IMG/VR virus record: IMGVR_UViG_3300032180_000018
Coordinates: 1 to 41,806 of that record
Length of the DNA stretch: 41,806 nucleotides
Direction: 5' to 3' (one strand)
DNA from: a virus
Shown here: piece after piece, positions 13,526-21,630 of the stretch
Position numbering within the stretch: position 1 is the stretch's first letter
Layout of the letters: every line of letters starts with the position of its first letter
The notes under the pieces: model-generated
What the model was told of the DNA's origin: nothing
Databases searched by the model: none
What the model saw: the letters and a program-made list of their open reading frames with translations, nothing else
Position numbers and translations under genes: made by a program

Positions 13526-14580
13526 CCTATGTGCCTGGCTGGAACAGCGCGGCGTTAGCTCCGCGCTGGTGCATTGTGGCCGTAGGCTCGGCGGTGCTCG
13601 TCAGCTTGCAGCGGGCACCGCCCTCCCTTACTAGAGCCCACGCGCTCGGGCTTGCGTTTTTCGGTTACTGTGCGGTTTCAGTTCTGTGGTCGCCAATCTT
13701 TGTCGATGCGGCCCAAGCGTTCATCAAGCTTTGCATTCTGGCGCTGGCTTTCCTTGTCGGGTTTCGTTCGACCGACCTCAAACCGCTCTATATCGGCTTT
13801 GGTGCCGGAATGTGCGTGAATTCAGTGGTGCTTATCGTGCAGCGTCTTGGTTTCATCGAGTTTGATGGTGTCGGGCTGTTCTTCAACCCAACACTCAACG
13901 GCGAAGCGGCGATCCTCATCCTCGCCGCGCTTATGACGCAGGGACCGTGGTGGATCGTTATTGGGACGTGGCCGTCAATGATTCTTTCTGGCTCGCGAGC
14001 GGCCGTGGCGGCGGCCGCGGCGATTATACTGACATATTTGTGGCAAAACCGCCGCCGCGGATATGCACTTCTCGCACTGGCGAGTTGCATTTTGCTGTGC
14101 GCTGTTGCGCTCTGGTACGGAAAATTCAGTTACAGGCCATTCGAGCGCCTGGATATCTGGAACGACACGCTAAGCGGGTTGACACCGTTCGGGCGTGGTA
14201 TCGGTTCGTTCTGGACGACTTTTCCACTGTACGCCAACCATCAGAATCTCCTGTTGTCCCGTCCTGAACATGCCCACAACGATTATCTTGAGCTGACCTA
14301 TGAGCTGGGTATCGGCGCGGTCTTGGCCTTCTGGCTTGCCATCCATCTTTTCAGACGCGCGGCTGCAACGGAGCGCAGGGTTTTCGTGGCTTTTGCGGTG
14401 CTGTCTCTGGTGGGATTCCCGCTATTCATGCCGGCAAGCGCGTTTCTTCTCGCTCTCGCTGCGGGCCATGCTGCTCGCAACAGTCCTGAGCTACGCTTCA
14501 TTGTGGTGCTACGCCGAGAGCGAATGGTCCGCCGCAGTCAACCCGAGACTTGGGCTGTGGTCAATCCTAAAGCATCTTAA
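13408..14580 (+). CDS. O-antigen polymerase/ligase-like membrane protein (Wzy_C/WaaL type)
   Basis: A 390-aa polytopic protein with roughly ten hydrophobic segments (e.g. YAIGVLGLCAAIAYV, ALGLAFFGYCAVSVLW, FIKLCILALAFLVGF, AILILAALM, WWIVIGTWPSMIL, YALLALASCILLCAVALW). After a periplasmic-type loop with the pattern GRGIGSFWTTFPLY comes HAHNDYLELTYELGI at residues 288-302, the hallmark of the O-antigen ligase/polymerase domain, followed by further TM helices. AAAGG lies 6 bases before the ATG at 13408. Host relatives polymerise or ligate O-antigen; phages use such proteins for serotype conversion. Its place between portal and scaffold, in the late operon, is unusual. The N-terminal 25 residues are basic and could be cytoplasmic. 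Confidence 0.85.
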   Translation: MVDRSRMERDQARVSGRAVGARRGGREYAIGVLGLCAAIAYVPGWNSAALAPRWCIVAVGSAVLVSLQRAPPSLTRAHALGLAFFGYCAVSVLWSPIFVDAAQAFIKLCILALAFLVGFRSTDLKPLYIGFGAGMCVNSVVLIVQRLGFIEFDGVGLFFNPTLNGEAAILILAALMTQGPWWIVIGTWPSMILSGSRAAVAAAAAIILTYLWQNRRRGYALLALASCILLCAVALWYGKFSYRPFERLDIWNDTLSGLTPFGRGIGSFWTTFPLYANHQNLLLSRPEHAHNDYLELTYELGIGAVLAFWLAIHLFRRAAATERRVFVAFAVLSLVGFPLFMPASAFLLALAAGHAARNSPELRFIVVLRRERMVRRSQPETWAVVNPKAS

Positions 14581-14776
14581 CGCGGCCACGGAGGTCTTCC
14601 CGCTCGATAGCAATCTGCGGCTGGCACCGGCCTATTTGCTCATGCGGTTCCGCGACGATCGCATTAGTGAATTGACCATAGCGGCAATCGAGAAGGCGCT
14701 ACGCAACGACCCACACAACCCGGCGCTTCTGCGCGGATTGAAAGACTTGAACGAGTTCGTTCGCCGCGCACGATAG
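14468..14776 (+). CDS. Signal/TM-anchored TPR-like protein (102 aa), partner of the ligase-like gene
   Basis: MLLATVLSYASLWCYAESEW gives an N-terminal hydrophobic anchor or signal; then LGLWSILKHLNAATEVFPLD and RFRDDRISELTIAAIEKALR, a TPR-like helix pair, then DPHNPALLRGLKDLN, a typical TPR turn. It begins inside the 3' end of the polymerase-like gene in the +1 frame (113-base overlap). Many Wzy/PglL-type enzymes carry a C-terminal TPR-like domain, so this may be that domain as a separate chain, or the result of a frameshift splitting one protein. Confidence 0.6.
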   Translation: MLLATVLSYASLWCYAESEWSAAVNPRLGLWSILKHLNAATEVFPLDSNLRLAPAYLLMRFRDDRISELTIAAIEKALRNDPHNPALLRGLKDLNEFVRRAR

Positions 14777-14848
14777 AGCGGCACACGCTCGCAGGCAGCG
14801 ACACCGCCTGCATCACGCAATCCAGCGATACGGATAAGGAGAGTAACT

Positions 14849-15820
14849 GTGGCAACGCAGACGGTGACTGCTGAGGATATCGGATTGGCGCAAGCCATTG
14901 CGGACACAGAAGACGAAATCTTCCGCGATGCGAATGGCACCGATCCACTGGACAATGACGGCGACCGCTCGCTTGAAGACATGGGCGACGGCCTCGAAGG
15001 CGAACATCTTGAGGAAGAAACCGACGAGGGCGAAGCCGATGATGAAGCGGGCGAGACGGAAGAAATCGAAGCCCAAGCCGGCGATGAGCAACAGCCGGAG
15101 CAGCAAGAAGAAATTCCCGCTGCATCGGCCGAAGATCGTTCACGGCCGGGGATGGTTCCATCTGGTCGCTTGCGCGAAGTACGCGAAGCGAAAGATGCCG
15201 AAATAGCTGCTCTGAGGGCCGAATTCGAGGCTTTCAAGGCTGGCATCGGCCAGCGTCCAACTCAGCAAGTCGAACAACCCAAGCCGGCCGAACCGCCGGA
15301 CATGTTTGCCGACCCGGAAGGCTTCCGGCGGCATGTGATCGAACAGGCCAATGCGGCGGCACAATTCCGCCATGTCGAGGCTTCGTTGCAAGATGCAGCC
15401 GAAGCGCATGGCGAGAAGTTTCAGGCCGCCTATCGCGAATTGCAGAACCTCGGGCAATCCGAGCGGGCGCAGTTCGGCAATAGCCCATCGATCACAAAGA
15501 TATGGAATTCGCCCAATCCTGGGCGGGCTCTCATGTCCTGGCATGCCCAGCAATCGACCATCAAGGAAGTCGGCAACGATCCGAACGCCTGGCTCGAAAA
15601 GAAATTGCAGGAACGTCTCAACGATCCTGACTTTCTCGCCGCAGCCGTTGAGCGCGCACGCGGATCGGCCCGTCAAAACGGTGCCCGCGAGTATTCAGCA
15701 CCCCGTCGAACTCCGAACTTGCCTTCGCTCAACGCAGCGTCCGGTTCTTCGCATCATGTCGAAGACCCTGACCTGTACGACCCGAGCGAGCGATCGGTTT
15801 TCGACTTCGCCACTCGATAG
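14849..15820 (+). CDS. Capsid scaffolding protein
   Basis: A 323-aa protein. Residues 20-95 are extremely acidic (runs of Glu/Asp with Gln), followed by RSRPGMVPSGRLREVREAKD and a coiled coil (EIAALRAEFEAFKAG). The C-terminal part carries LQERLNDPDFLAAAVERAR. Scaffold proteins of podoviruses share the acidic N-terminus, coiled-coil centre and helical capsid-binding C-terminus, and lie just before the capsid gene as here. GTG start at 14849 with AAGGAGAG upstream. Family not named with certainty; it matches P22-like scaffolds in layout only. Confidence 0.8.
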   Translation: MATQTVTAEDIGLAQAIADTEDEIFRDANGTDPLDNDGDRSLEDMGDGLEGEHLEEETDEGEADDEAGETEEIEAQAGDEQQPEQQEEIPAASAEDRSRPGMVPSGRLREVREAKDAEIAALRAEFEAFKAGIGQRPTQQVEQPKPAEPPDMFADPEGFRRHVIEQANAAAQFRHVEASLQDAAEAHGEKFQAAYRELQNLGQSERAQFGNSPSITKIWNSPNPGRALMSWHAQQSTIKEVGNDPNAWLEKKLQERLNDPDFLAAAVERARGSARQNGAREYSAPRRTPNLPSLNAASGSSHHVEDPDLYDPSERSVFDFATR

Positions 15821-15869
15821 CCAATACCGGGCGGATACCCGGTAGCGGCTGAAAAGAAAGGAGTTGGCC

Positions 15870-17021
15870 ATGGCAGTCGCAGGAACGACTATCCAAGCCA
15901 ACAACAAACTAATCGTCTTCCGAAAGGAGATGACGCGGGAATACATCCGCCAAAATCTCTTCTCGCCGTATATCGGCTCGGAAGCGACAGCCATCATCCG
16001 GGTCATCAACGACCTCAAGAAAGGCGGCGAGCAGATCAACATTCCTCTCATTGCCCGCCTGAAAAATCAGCCGGTTGCGACCGGAACTCTCGTCGGCAAC
16101 GAAGAGAGCATCGACAACTACGGTGATCGCGCTTGGATTGATTGGGCGCGCAACGCCGTCAAGATCGCGGCATCCGAAGAGCAGAAGTCAAGCATTGACC
16201 TGTTTGGCGAGGCTCGCCCGTTGCTTGAGGATTGGGGCAAGGAGCTGCAACGCGACGAGATCGTAGATGCACTCTATGCAATCCCGCTTGCGTCCACGGC
16301 TCCGGCGGGCCTTGGCTCATCTGGTGGCCAGCGCGTCAACGGTGCTTTGTTTGACGGTGCCACCGCTGCTCAGCGCAACACATGGATGAGTGACAACGCC
16401 GATCGCGTGCTCGTTGGTGGTTCGGTCGGCAGCTACTCGGCCACGTTTGCCACTGCTATGGCCAACATCACGACCAGCAACGGCGCGTCCGCGGCCGGCT
16501 TGCTCAAGGCCAAGCGCCTTGCCAAGCTCGCCAACCCGCGCATCCGGCCCTACAAGTTGAAGAACGGTCGTGAGTATTTCGTCTGCTTTGTCAACTCATA
16601 TCAGTTTCGTGACTTGCAGGCGGATACGACCATCATCAACGCCAACACTTACGCGCGTCCGCGTGAGGGCGACGGGCTCGAAAAGAATCCGTTGTTCCAG
16701 GACGGCGATCTGCTCTATTCGGGTCTCATCATTCGCGAGATTCCCGAACTCACCGTGCGCCTGCCGACTTTCTACACCACGGCGGGAACCGGCGGCATTC
16801 AGGTCGCGCCTATGTTTCTGTGCGGGCAGAGCGCAATGGCCTGGTGCTGGGGCAGAATGCCGATGCCGACTTTCCTGAAAGAAGATGATTATCAGTTCTT
16901 TCGGGGCGTTGGTGTGCAGATGGCCTACGGGCTCAAGAAAATCGCCAAGCTCAGTCTCGATCAAAAGTACAAGGAATGGGGCATCTTTACGTTGTTCACT
17001 TACGCCCCGTCCGACACGTAA
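15870..17021 (+). CDS. Major capsid protein (N4-gp56/DUF4043-like)
   Basis: A 383-aa protein starting MAVAGTTIQANNKLIVFRKE, with YIRQNLFSPYIGSEATAIIR, LKKGGEQINIPLIARL, 'GTLVGNEESI', RAWIDWARNAVKIAA and EIPELTVRLPTFY. This pattern (activity at 'N-arm', glycine-rich loop and the YRD/VEW-like hydrophobic blocks) matches the HK97-fold coat proteins of the N4-gp56/DUF4043 group found in podoviruses and P22-like genomes. It forms the icosahedral shell. ATG at 15870 has AAAGGAG 6 bases upstream; the in-frame TTG at 15864 is rejected. Confidence 0.85.
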   Translation: MAVAGTTIQANNKLIVFRKEMTREYIRQNLFSPYIGSEATAIIRVINDLKKGGEQINIPLIARLKNQPVATGTLVGNEESIDNYGDRAWIDWARNAVKIAASEEQKSSIDLFGEARPLLEDWGKELQRDEIVDALYAIPLASTAPAGLGSSGGQRVNGALFDGATAAQRNTWMSDNADRVLVGGSVGSYSATFATAMANITTSNGASAAGLLKAKRLAKLANPRIRPYKLKNGREYFVCFVNSYQFRDLQADTTIINANTYARPREGDGLEKNPLFQDGDLLYSGLIIREIPELTVRLPTFYTTAGTGGIQVAPMFLCGQSAMAWCWGRMPMPTFLKEDDYQFFRGVGVQMAYGLKKIAKLSLDQKYKEWGIFTLFTYAPSDT

Positions 17022-17042
17022 GACGAGGAAAGGATCACAACC

Positions 17043-17576
17043 ATGAGGAAATATCTTCTCGGTTCCGTGGCCGGCCTCGTCGCAATGTCGAGCCTGGCCT
17101 ATGCGCTTGTCGTGCCGCCCAACGTCGCGGTGCGGCGGGTTCCGTGGCAAACCACCACGCACTACCGCTTCACGTTCAACTACAACGACGCCAACATCAC
17201 GAACGGTATCAAGATCGGTGCCGTTCCGGCCAACTCGTTCGTCGAGTCGGTCAAGTGCCATGTCATTACGGCATTCAATGCCGGTGGTAACAACTTCCTG
17301 AGCATGGCAACGACGAACGTGGCGCCGAATGTCAACGGCGTCGGCGATTGGGTGAACGGTGTTGCGGCAACTACGGCGCGTTGTGACATCACCAGCGCGA
17401 CCTACCAAAGCCTGACCACAGCCAACGGTCTCGGCATGGCGGTAACAAGTGCCACGACCACGACCGGCACGTCCGGCGGCTGGGATGTGTGGGTGAAGTA
17501 CTACCAGTCCGGCACTGCTGCCACGGCAGGCAAGGCTGTCGTTGTGTTCACCTACGTTGCCGACGACGACCAGTAA
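17043..17576 (+). CDS. Secreted-type capsid-adjacent protein, putative decoration protein
   Basis: A 177-aa protein beginning with an apparent Sec signal peptide (MRKYLLGSVAGLVAMSSLAYA, residues 1-21). The rest is a Thr/Asn/Val-rich beta-sandwich-like protein (TTTHYRFTFNYNDANITNGI, GGNNFLSMATTNVAPNVNGV, WDVWVKYYQSG, VVVFTYVADDDQ). A strong ribosome site AGGAAAGGA precedes the ATG. It sits directly after the coat gene, the usual place for head decoration or fibre proteins, but a signal peptide on such a protein is odd. Confidence 0.65.
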   Translation: MRKYLLGSVAGLVAMSSLAYALVVPPNVAVRRVPWQTTTHYRFTFNYNDANITNGIKIGAVPANSFVESVKCHVITAFNAGGNNFLSMATTNVAPNVNGVGDWVNGVAATTARCDITSATYQSLTTANGLGMAVTSATTTTGTSGGWDVWVKYYQSGTAATAGKAVVVFTYVADDDQ

Positions 17577-17586
17577 GCAAGCAATA

Positions 17587-17623
17587 CCGCCTGCGGTTCA
17601 CGATCCCCCGATTTCGCAGGCGG
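17587..17623 (+). terminator. Hairpin 1 after the capsid cluster
   Basis: CCGCCTGCG (17587-17595) pairs 9/9 with CGCAGGCGG (17615-17623) across a 19-base loop. It follows the stop of the decoration-like gene and is probably a (leaky) terminator or mRNA 3' stabiliser that keeps coat expression high. The T-run is weak. Confidence 0.6.
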
Positions 17624-17627
17624 CTGG

Positions 17628-17671
17628 CCGGCCGGTTCTTTTCGTCCCCCTCCCCCGACAGGACCGGCCGG
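17628..17671 (+). terminator. Hairpin 2 after the capsid cluster
   Basis: CCGGCCGGT (17628-17636) pairs 9/9 with ACCGGCCGG (17663-17671); the sequence after the second arm is TTTCCTC. Together with the adjacent first hairpin it makes a tandem structure separating head genes from the neck genes. Confidence 0.6.
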
Positions 17672-17696
17672 TTTCCTCAAATACAATGGAGCATCC

Positions 17697-18182
17697 ATGG
17701 CGCGCGTGACTTACGTTCCGCAGGAAAACGGCGATCCCATCATTACGACATTCGCGGGTCTGGAATTTCGGGCCGGCGAGCCGCGTGAGGTTTCAGAAAA
17801 GGAAACTGTCGAGCAGCTTATTGTCGAGAAGCACTTGCACGCAGCATCCGGTGAGATGCGCAGCAAGGCGGTCGAGAAGCGAGTTCCGATTCTTGACATG
17901 ATAAAGGCCAATCCGTATTTTCGCATCGAGGGCGTGGAGCCGCCACCGTCGATGGCGCAGCGCAAGGCGGGACGGCCGCGCGTGCCTCGCACAGCCGACG
18001 AATACAAAGGTTTCGCGATGGAATGGTTTTCAAGAGCAGAAAACCATACCGCACTCGCGCAACGTTGGGACGCTGAGAAGGACTTACGCGAAAAGCTCGG
18101 CGTGCATGATGACGGCGAAATTGTTGGCTATCTACGTCCATTCTTCGATGCGCGGTTCTTCGAACTCAAGAAAGCGGCATGA
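17697..18182 (+). CDS. Hypothetical head/neck-region protein (161 aa)
   Basis: MARVTYVPQENGDPIITTFA, then 'GLEFRAGEPREVSEKETVEQ', a linker with AQRKAGRPRVPRTADEYKGF, then WFSRAENHTALAQRWDAEKD and LREKLGVHDDGEIVGYLRPF. The N-terminal beta-hairpin module and helical C-terminus resemble head-completion-type proteins from phages; the second half is reminiscent of a small helical adaptor. Stop overlaps the next ATG (ATGA). Position suggests a virion or assembly role. Confidence 0.6.
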   Translation: MARVTYVPQENGDPIITTFAGLEFRAGEPREVSEKETVEQLIVEKHLHAASGEMRSKAVEKRVPILDMIKANPYFRIEGVEPPPSMAQRKAGRPRVPRTADEYKGFAMEWFSRAENHTALAQRWDAEKDLREKLGVHDDGEIVGYLRPFFDARFFELKKAA

Positions 18183-18586
18183 GCTCGCAGCCGACCCGCT
18201 CGCGGTCTGATCTTATCACGGGCGCGCTTGCAAAGCTCGGCGTGGCTATCAGCAACCAGCCGCCGGACCTCGAAGATGTCCAATACGTCGATTCTGAGAT
18301 TGAAAGCATCTGCCGCAAGCTTGAAGCGATCGAGCTTGTCTTTGTCCCCGATCGCGGCTCGCCGGGACCACAGGGCGGCAACATTCCCGGTGCTTGGTAT
18401 GACGATTTGACTTCGATTGTCGCGGAACTGGTCGCGCCCAAGTTCGGCATGTCGCCCGACGACATGGCAAAGCTCACAGCCAAAGGGCTCGGCATTCCGC
18501 CCGGTACGGGCGCGGCTGCAATGTCGCTGCATAAGATTTTGCGCGGGCGGCCGACGTATGAAACTCTCAGGGTCGATTACTTTTGA
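18179..18586 (+). CDS. P22 gp4-like tail accessory/head-completion protein
   Basis: A 135-aa helical protein: SRSDLITGALAKLGVAISNQ, then DVQYVDSEIESICRKLEAIE, then IPGAWYDDLTSIVAELVAPK. The pattern 'dli..aL.kLGv....... ...d....L..... ' followed by a Leu/Ala-rich helix matches the gp4 tail-accessory family, which binds below the portal ring and lets the gp10-like protein attach. It sits directly before the gp10-like gene in the expected order. ATGA overlap at its start. Confidence 0.7.
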   Translation: MSSQPTRSRSDLITGALAKLGVAISNQPPDLEDVQYVDSEIESICRKLEAIELVFVPDRGSPGPQGGNIPGAWYDDLTSIVAELVAPKFGMSPDDMAKLTAKGLGIPPGTGAAAMSLHKILRGRPTYETLRVDYF

Positions 18587-18865
18587 ATGCAGATCGAAGG
18601 TCAAATGTATATCCCGGCTGACTCTAAGGCCGAAAGCTCCGGTCCTTTGAGCACGCCGCTTAATACTGATCCTCGCATGGCGGGCATTGACGAGACGGAC
18701 AAGTCAATGCCTGCCGTCGCGCGCTCGCGTGCTGCCGCTCCAACAGATGCGCGAGCGCGGCGCATTCAATCTTTGTTGCAGGAATTGCAGACGTTGCAAA
18801 ATGCCAATCAGGCATTGCCAAAGGACTATCAAAGCGCGGCTCCCGGCACTCCTGGGGGGTTTTAG
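18587..18865 (+). CDS. Hypothetical protein (92 aa)
   Basis: MQIEGQMYIPADSKAESSGP, then RARRIQSLLQELQTLQNANQ, a short coiled-coil helix, and a Pro/Gly-rich end. Directly between gp4-like and gp10-like genes with no gap. Probably a small neck or assembly protein; not recognised. Confidence 0.6.
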   Translation: MQIEGQMYIPADSKAESSGPLSTPLNTDPRMAGIDETDKSMPAVARSRAAAPTDARARRIQSLLQELQTLQNANQALPKDYQSAAPGTPGGF

Positions 18866-20581
18866 ATGCCGCTCGGCAAGGCGATCAAAATCCCGTTCCC
18901 GACAAGTAGCTTTCCCGGCGGCTCACCGCAAGAAAGTGCCGGCCGGCTCATCAACGTGTTTGCCGAACCACTCGGAGATACGGGACCGGAACGGGTTGTC
19001 TACCGGCGGTCATCAGGTCTCACGTTGTTTACCCCAACGGCTCAGACCGGCTATCGCGGCGGTTCGCTGGTTGCAACAAAAGCCTATGAGGTATTCGGCG
19101 GCGCGGGAGCCAATGTCATCACAGTTGATAGCACGGGCGCCATCACAACGCTGACCGGCAATCTTCCAGGAACCAAGGGCGTTCAAATTGCCAGAAACAA
19201 CGCCGCATCGCCGAACGTCATCGCTGTTGATCTCGATAATGGTGCTTATCAGCTCGATACTGGCACTGTCACTGCTTATAACGGCAGTGGCGTACTTCCC
19301 CAGCCTAAGGCCGTCTGCTTTCAAGACGGGTATTTGTTCTTCGGCATCGCAGACCGGCGGGTGTTTGCCACCGGACTCAACGCGCTTACGATGAACGCAT
19401 TGACCTTTACAAGCGTGCAGGCGAAGTCTTCCGACATTCTCATGCGGGTTATTCCGTTCGGCGGGTTGCTGTTTGTGTTCTGTTCAAGCTGCACGGAGAT
19501 ATGGCAGGACACGGCGCAGCCCGCTCCGGGCTTTCCTTATTCCCGCATGGTTGTCATTGAGTACGGGCTTGCCCAGGAGAACGCCATTGCGGGCTTCGAG
19601 GACGGCTTTTCGATCCTCACTTGGGTTGCACAGGACTACGGCGTTTGGCAACTCCAGCCAGGACAATTCCAACCCACAAAGATTTCACCCCCGGACCTCG
19701 ATCGATTGCTTTCGCTCGCCATTCAGGCCGGGACATTGCTCGACGCGCGCTGTTACATCGTGGACGGTCACAAATTCTGGTGTATTTCGTCTCCGACTTG
19801 GACGTGGGAATTTAATTGCGACACGCAGAAATGGTCAGAACGTATGAGTCTGGTGCAGGATCGCGTACCGTCGCGCTGGCGCTCGCTTTATGGTCATCCT
19901 GCATTCGGGAAATGGATTTGCGGCGATACGCAGACGGGTAGCTTGCTGTTCATGGACGAGCACAACTTCACGGAAAACGGCTCGCCGCTGCTTTCCCGCA
20001 TGGAAAGCGGCCCGGTTGTGGACTTTCCCAATCGGCTGCGCATTGCGCGGGCTGACTTTCATTTCGTGACCGGCGTTGGGCAGGCATCGAATATGCTTGC
20101 TGTCAACGTGACGGGAGCGGCGGCCGGGACGAACGGCGTTGTGCGCCTGACTGTCAATACGCTAGTCGGAACGACATTTTCAATCGTGGAAGGCGATCAG
20201 GTCATTGTCGCGAATGTTGGCGGCACAACGGAAGCCAATGGCGCTTGGAATGTGCATGTGGTGGACAGCACGCACATCGAACTTCTGGGCTCAGTATTTG
20301 CAAATGCCTGGACTTCGGGCGGCACGGTGACGGACACAAAGTCGGTGCCGAACGTTGTCAATCCAACGGTTGCCATTTCGCTCTCGCGCGATGACGGACT
20401 GACTTTCGGCAATCCCTGGTATCGCAGCTTAGGACAGCAGGCGAAGTCAAAAACGCGCATCAGCGTGAAGAATGCTGGGCTGTCGGGCGCGGCCGGTGAT
20501 CGCTGGCGCTGGGATATCAGCGACCCGGTTTACTGTGCGTTCATTGACGCCACGCAATCGAGCGAGCTGAGAGAATACTGA
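18866..20581 (+). CDS. P22 gp10-like packaged-DNA stabilisation protein
   Basis: A 571-aa protein. PFPTSSFPGGSPQESAGRLI with NVFAEPLGD at the N-terminus is a recognised gp10-family signature, followed by beta-rich repeats (YRGGSLVATKAYEVFGGAG, DSTGAITTLTGNLPG, WVAQDYGVWQL) consistent with the six-fold propeller-like gp10 hub. It closes the neck after packaging and holds the tailspike and needle. Longer than P22 gp10 (472 aa): the region from about residue 400 (NRLRIARADFHFVTGVG...) contains an extra insert, NVTGAAAGTNGVVRLTVN, an Ig-like beta domain. Previous gene's stop is adjacent. Confidence 0.85.
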   Translation: MPLGKAIKIPFPTSSFPGGSPQESAGRLINVFAEPLGDTGPERVVYRRSSGLTLFTPTAQTGYRGGSLVATKAYEVFGGAGANVITVDSTGAITTLTGNLPGTKGVQIARNNAASPNVIAVDLDNGAYQLDTGTVTAYNGSGVLPQPKAVCFQDGYLFFGIADRRVFATGLNALTMNALTFTSVQAKSSDILMRVIPFGGLLFVFCSSCTEIWQDTAQPAPGFPYSRMVVIEYGLAQENAIAGFEDGFSILTWVAQDYGVWQLQPGQFQPTKISPPDLDRLLSLAIQAGTLLDARCYIVDGHKFWCISSPTWTWEFNCDTQKWSERMSLVQDRVPSRWRSLYGHPAFGKWICGDTQTGSLLFMDEHNFTENGSPLLSRMESGPVVDFPNRLRIARADFHFVTGVGQASNMLAVNVTGAAAGTNGVVRLTVNTLVGTTFSIVEGDQVIVANVGGTTEANGAWNVHVVDSTHIELLGSVFANAWTSGGTVTDTKSVPNVVNPTVAISLSRDDGLTFGNPWYRSLGQQAKSKTRISVKNAGLSGAAGDRWRWDISDPVYCAFIDATQSSELREY

Positions 20582-20820
20582 TGGCGCAGCTTGTTGGCCC
20601 ACAGCCGCCGGTTTCGTTTGCTTGGATTGATCCAAAGACGGGCATGCCGACACAGGTCTTTGCGCAATACATGGCGGCGCTGGATCAGCTCATACGCGGG
20701 TTTACGGCGGGGCAGGCAGGGCTCATCAATGCTGTCAATGATGCCGCAGCGGCAACGGCCGGCGTGAAGATCGGCCAACTCTACCGCACGGCCAATGCCG
20801 TGCAGATACGTCTCACATAA
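20581..20820 (+). CDS. Conserved small virion-type protein (79 aa)
   Basis: MAQLVGPQPPVSFAWIDPKT, GMPTQVFAQYMAALDQLIRG, TAGQAGLINAVNDAAAATAG. I recognise similar small proteins beside gp10-like and ejection genes in many phages; probably a minor structural protein. Starts on the last base of the upstream stop. Confidence 0.65.
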   Translation: MAQLVGPQPPVSFAWIDPKTGMPTQVFAQYMAALDQLIRGFTAGQAGLINAVNDAAAATAGVKIGQLYRTANAVQIRLT

Positions 20821-20832
20821 GGAGTACGTGTC

Positions 20833-21627
20833 ATCGGCTTATTCGATAACTTGATGGCGCCGTTCTCGACGCAGCCGCAGCAGAACGCGGCCAATGCACA
20901 GACGCAAGGCTTGCTGGCAGGCCAGGGCATTGCGCAGCCGTTGCTCAATCAAGGCGCGAATGCGATCGGCAGCGGTTATGGGCAGGGCTACCAGGACATT
21001 CAAAATTCCTATGCGCAGGGCCTTGCGCCATTGCAACAGAACTACGCGACCTCGCAACAGGGCGTTGGGGCGCTCAATAACTTGCTCGGCCTTGGTGGTC
21101 CCGGCGGTAATGCCAGCGCGCTTGCGCAATTACAGAACATGCCCGGATACCAGTTCACGCTGGGGCAAGGCATTCAGAATACTGACCGCAACCAGGCCGC
21201 GATGGGTGCGCTCAACTCAGGCAACACCGACAAAGCTATTGCGGATTATACGACCGGGCTCGCGCAGCAGAACTATCAGAACTACGTCGGCAACCTGCAA
21301 CCTTATTTGCAGATGGCTCAGAACACCGGCGGCCAGATCGCCAGCACCGAAGGCCAGCTTGCCGGCGCATTGAATGCCAATCGCGTAGGGCAGGGACAGG
21401 CACTTGCCGGAAACCTCGGACAGCAGGCAGGGCTCGGCTATGGCACGCAGGCCGGGATCGGCAATGCGAATGCGAATGCCGCGCTGGCGCCGGCAACGGC
21501 TGGTTCGAACTTCTGGAACCTCGCCGGCAATCTCGGCAAGCTTGCCGTCTCGCCAAGTGGCCAGAATGCTATGCAGGGCGCTGGTAATGCGGTGTCCTCT
21601 CTATTCTCCAACATCTTCGCGGCGTGA
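20833..21627 (+). CDS. Gln/Asn/Gly-rich ejection-type protein, non-canonical start likely
   Basis: A Gln/Ala/Gly-rich protein: GLFDNLMAPF, then NQGANAIGSGYGQGYQDIQN, SYAQGLAPLQQNYATSQQGV and later GLGYGTQAGIGNANAN. Comparable low-complexity proteins in podovirus gene order are DNA-ejection proteins. The frame has no ATG before 20854 (TTG 20851), but the N-terminal (I/V)GLFDNLMAPF resembles the MGLFDN.. start of such proteins and would begin at ATC 20833 or GTC 20830, 5-8 bases from a good AAGGAG at 20819-20824. The last 50 residues (AALAPATAGSNFWNLAGNLG) are hydrophobic. Confidence 0.65.
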   Translation: MGLFDNLMAPFSTQPQQNAANAQTQGLLAGQGIAQPLLNQGANAIGSGYGQGYQDIQNSYAQGLAPLQQNYATSQQGVGALNNLLGLGGPGGNASALAQLQNMPGYQFTLGQGIQNTDRNQAAMGALNSGNTDKAIADYTTGLAQQNYQNYVGNLQPYLQMAQNTGGQIASTEGQLAGALNANRVGQGQALAGNLGQQAGLGYGTQAGIGNANANAALAPATAGSNFWNLAGNLGKLAVSPSGQNAMQGAGNAVSSLFSNIFAA

Positions 21628-21630
21628 TGA

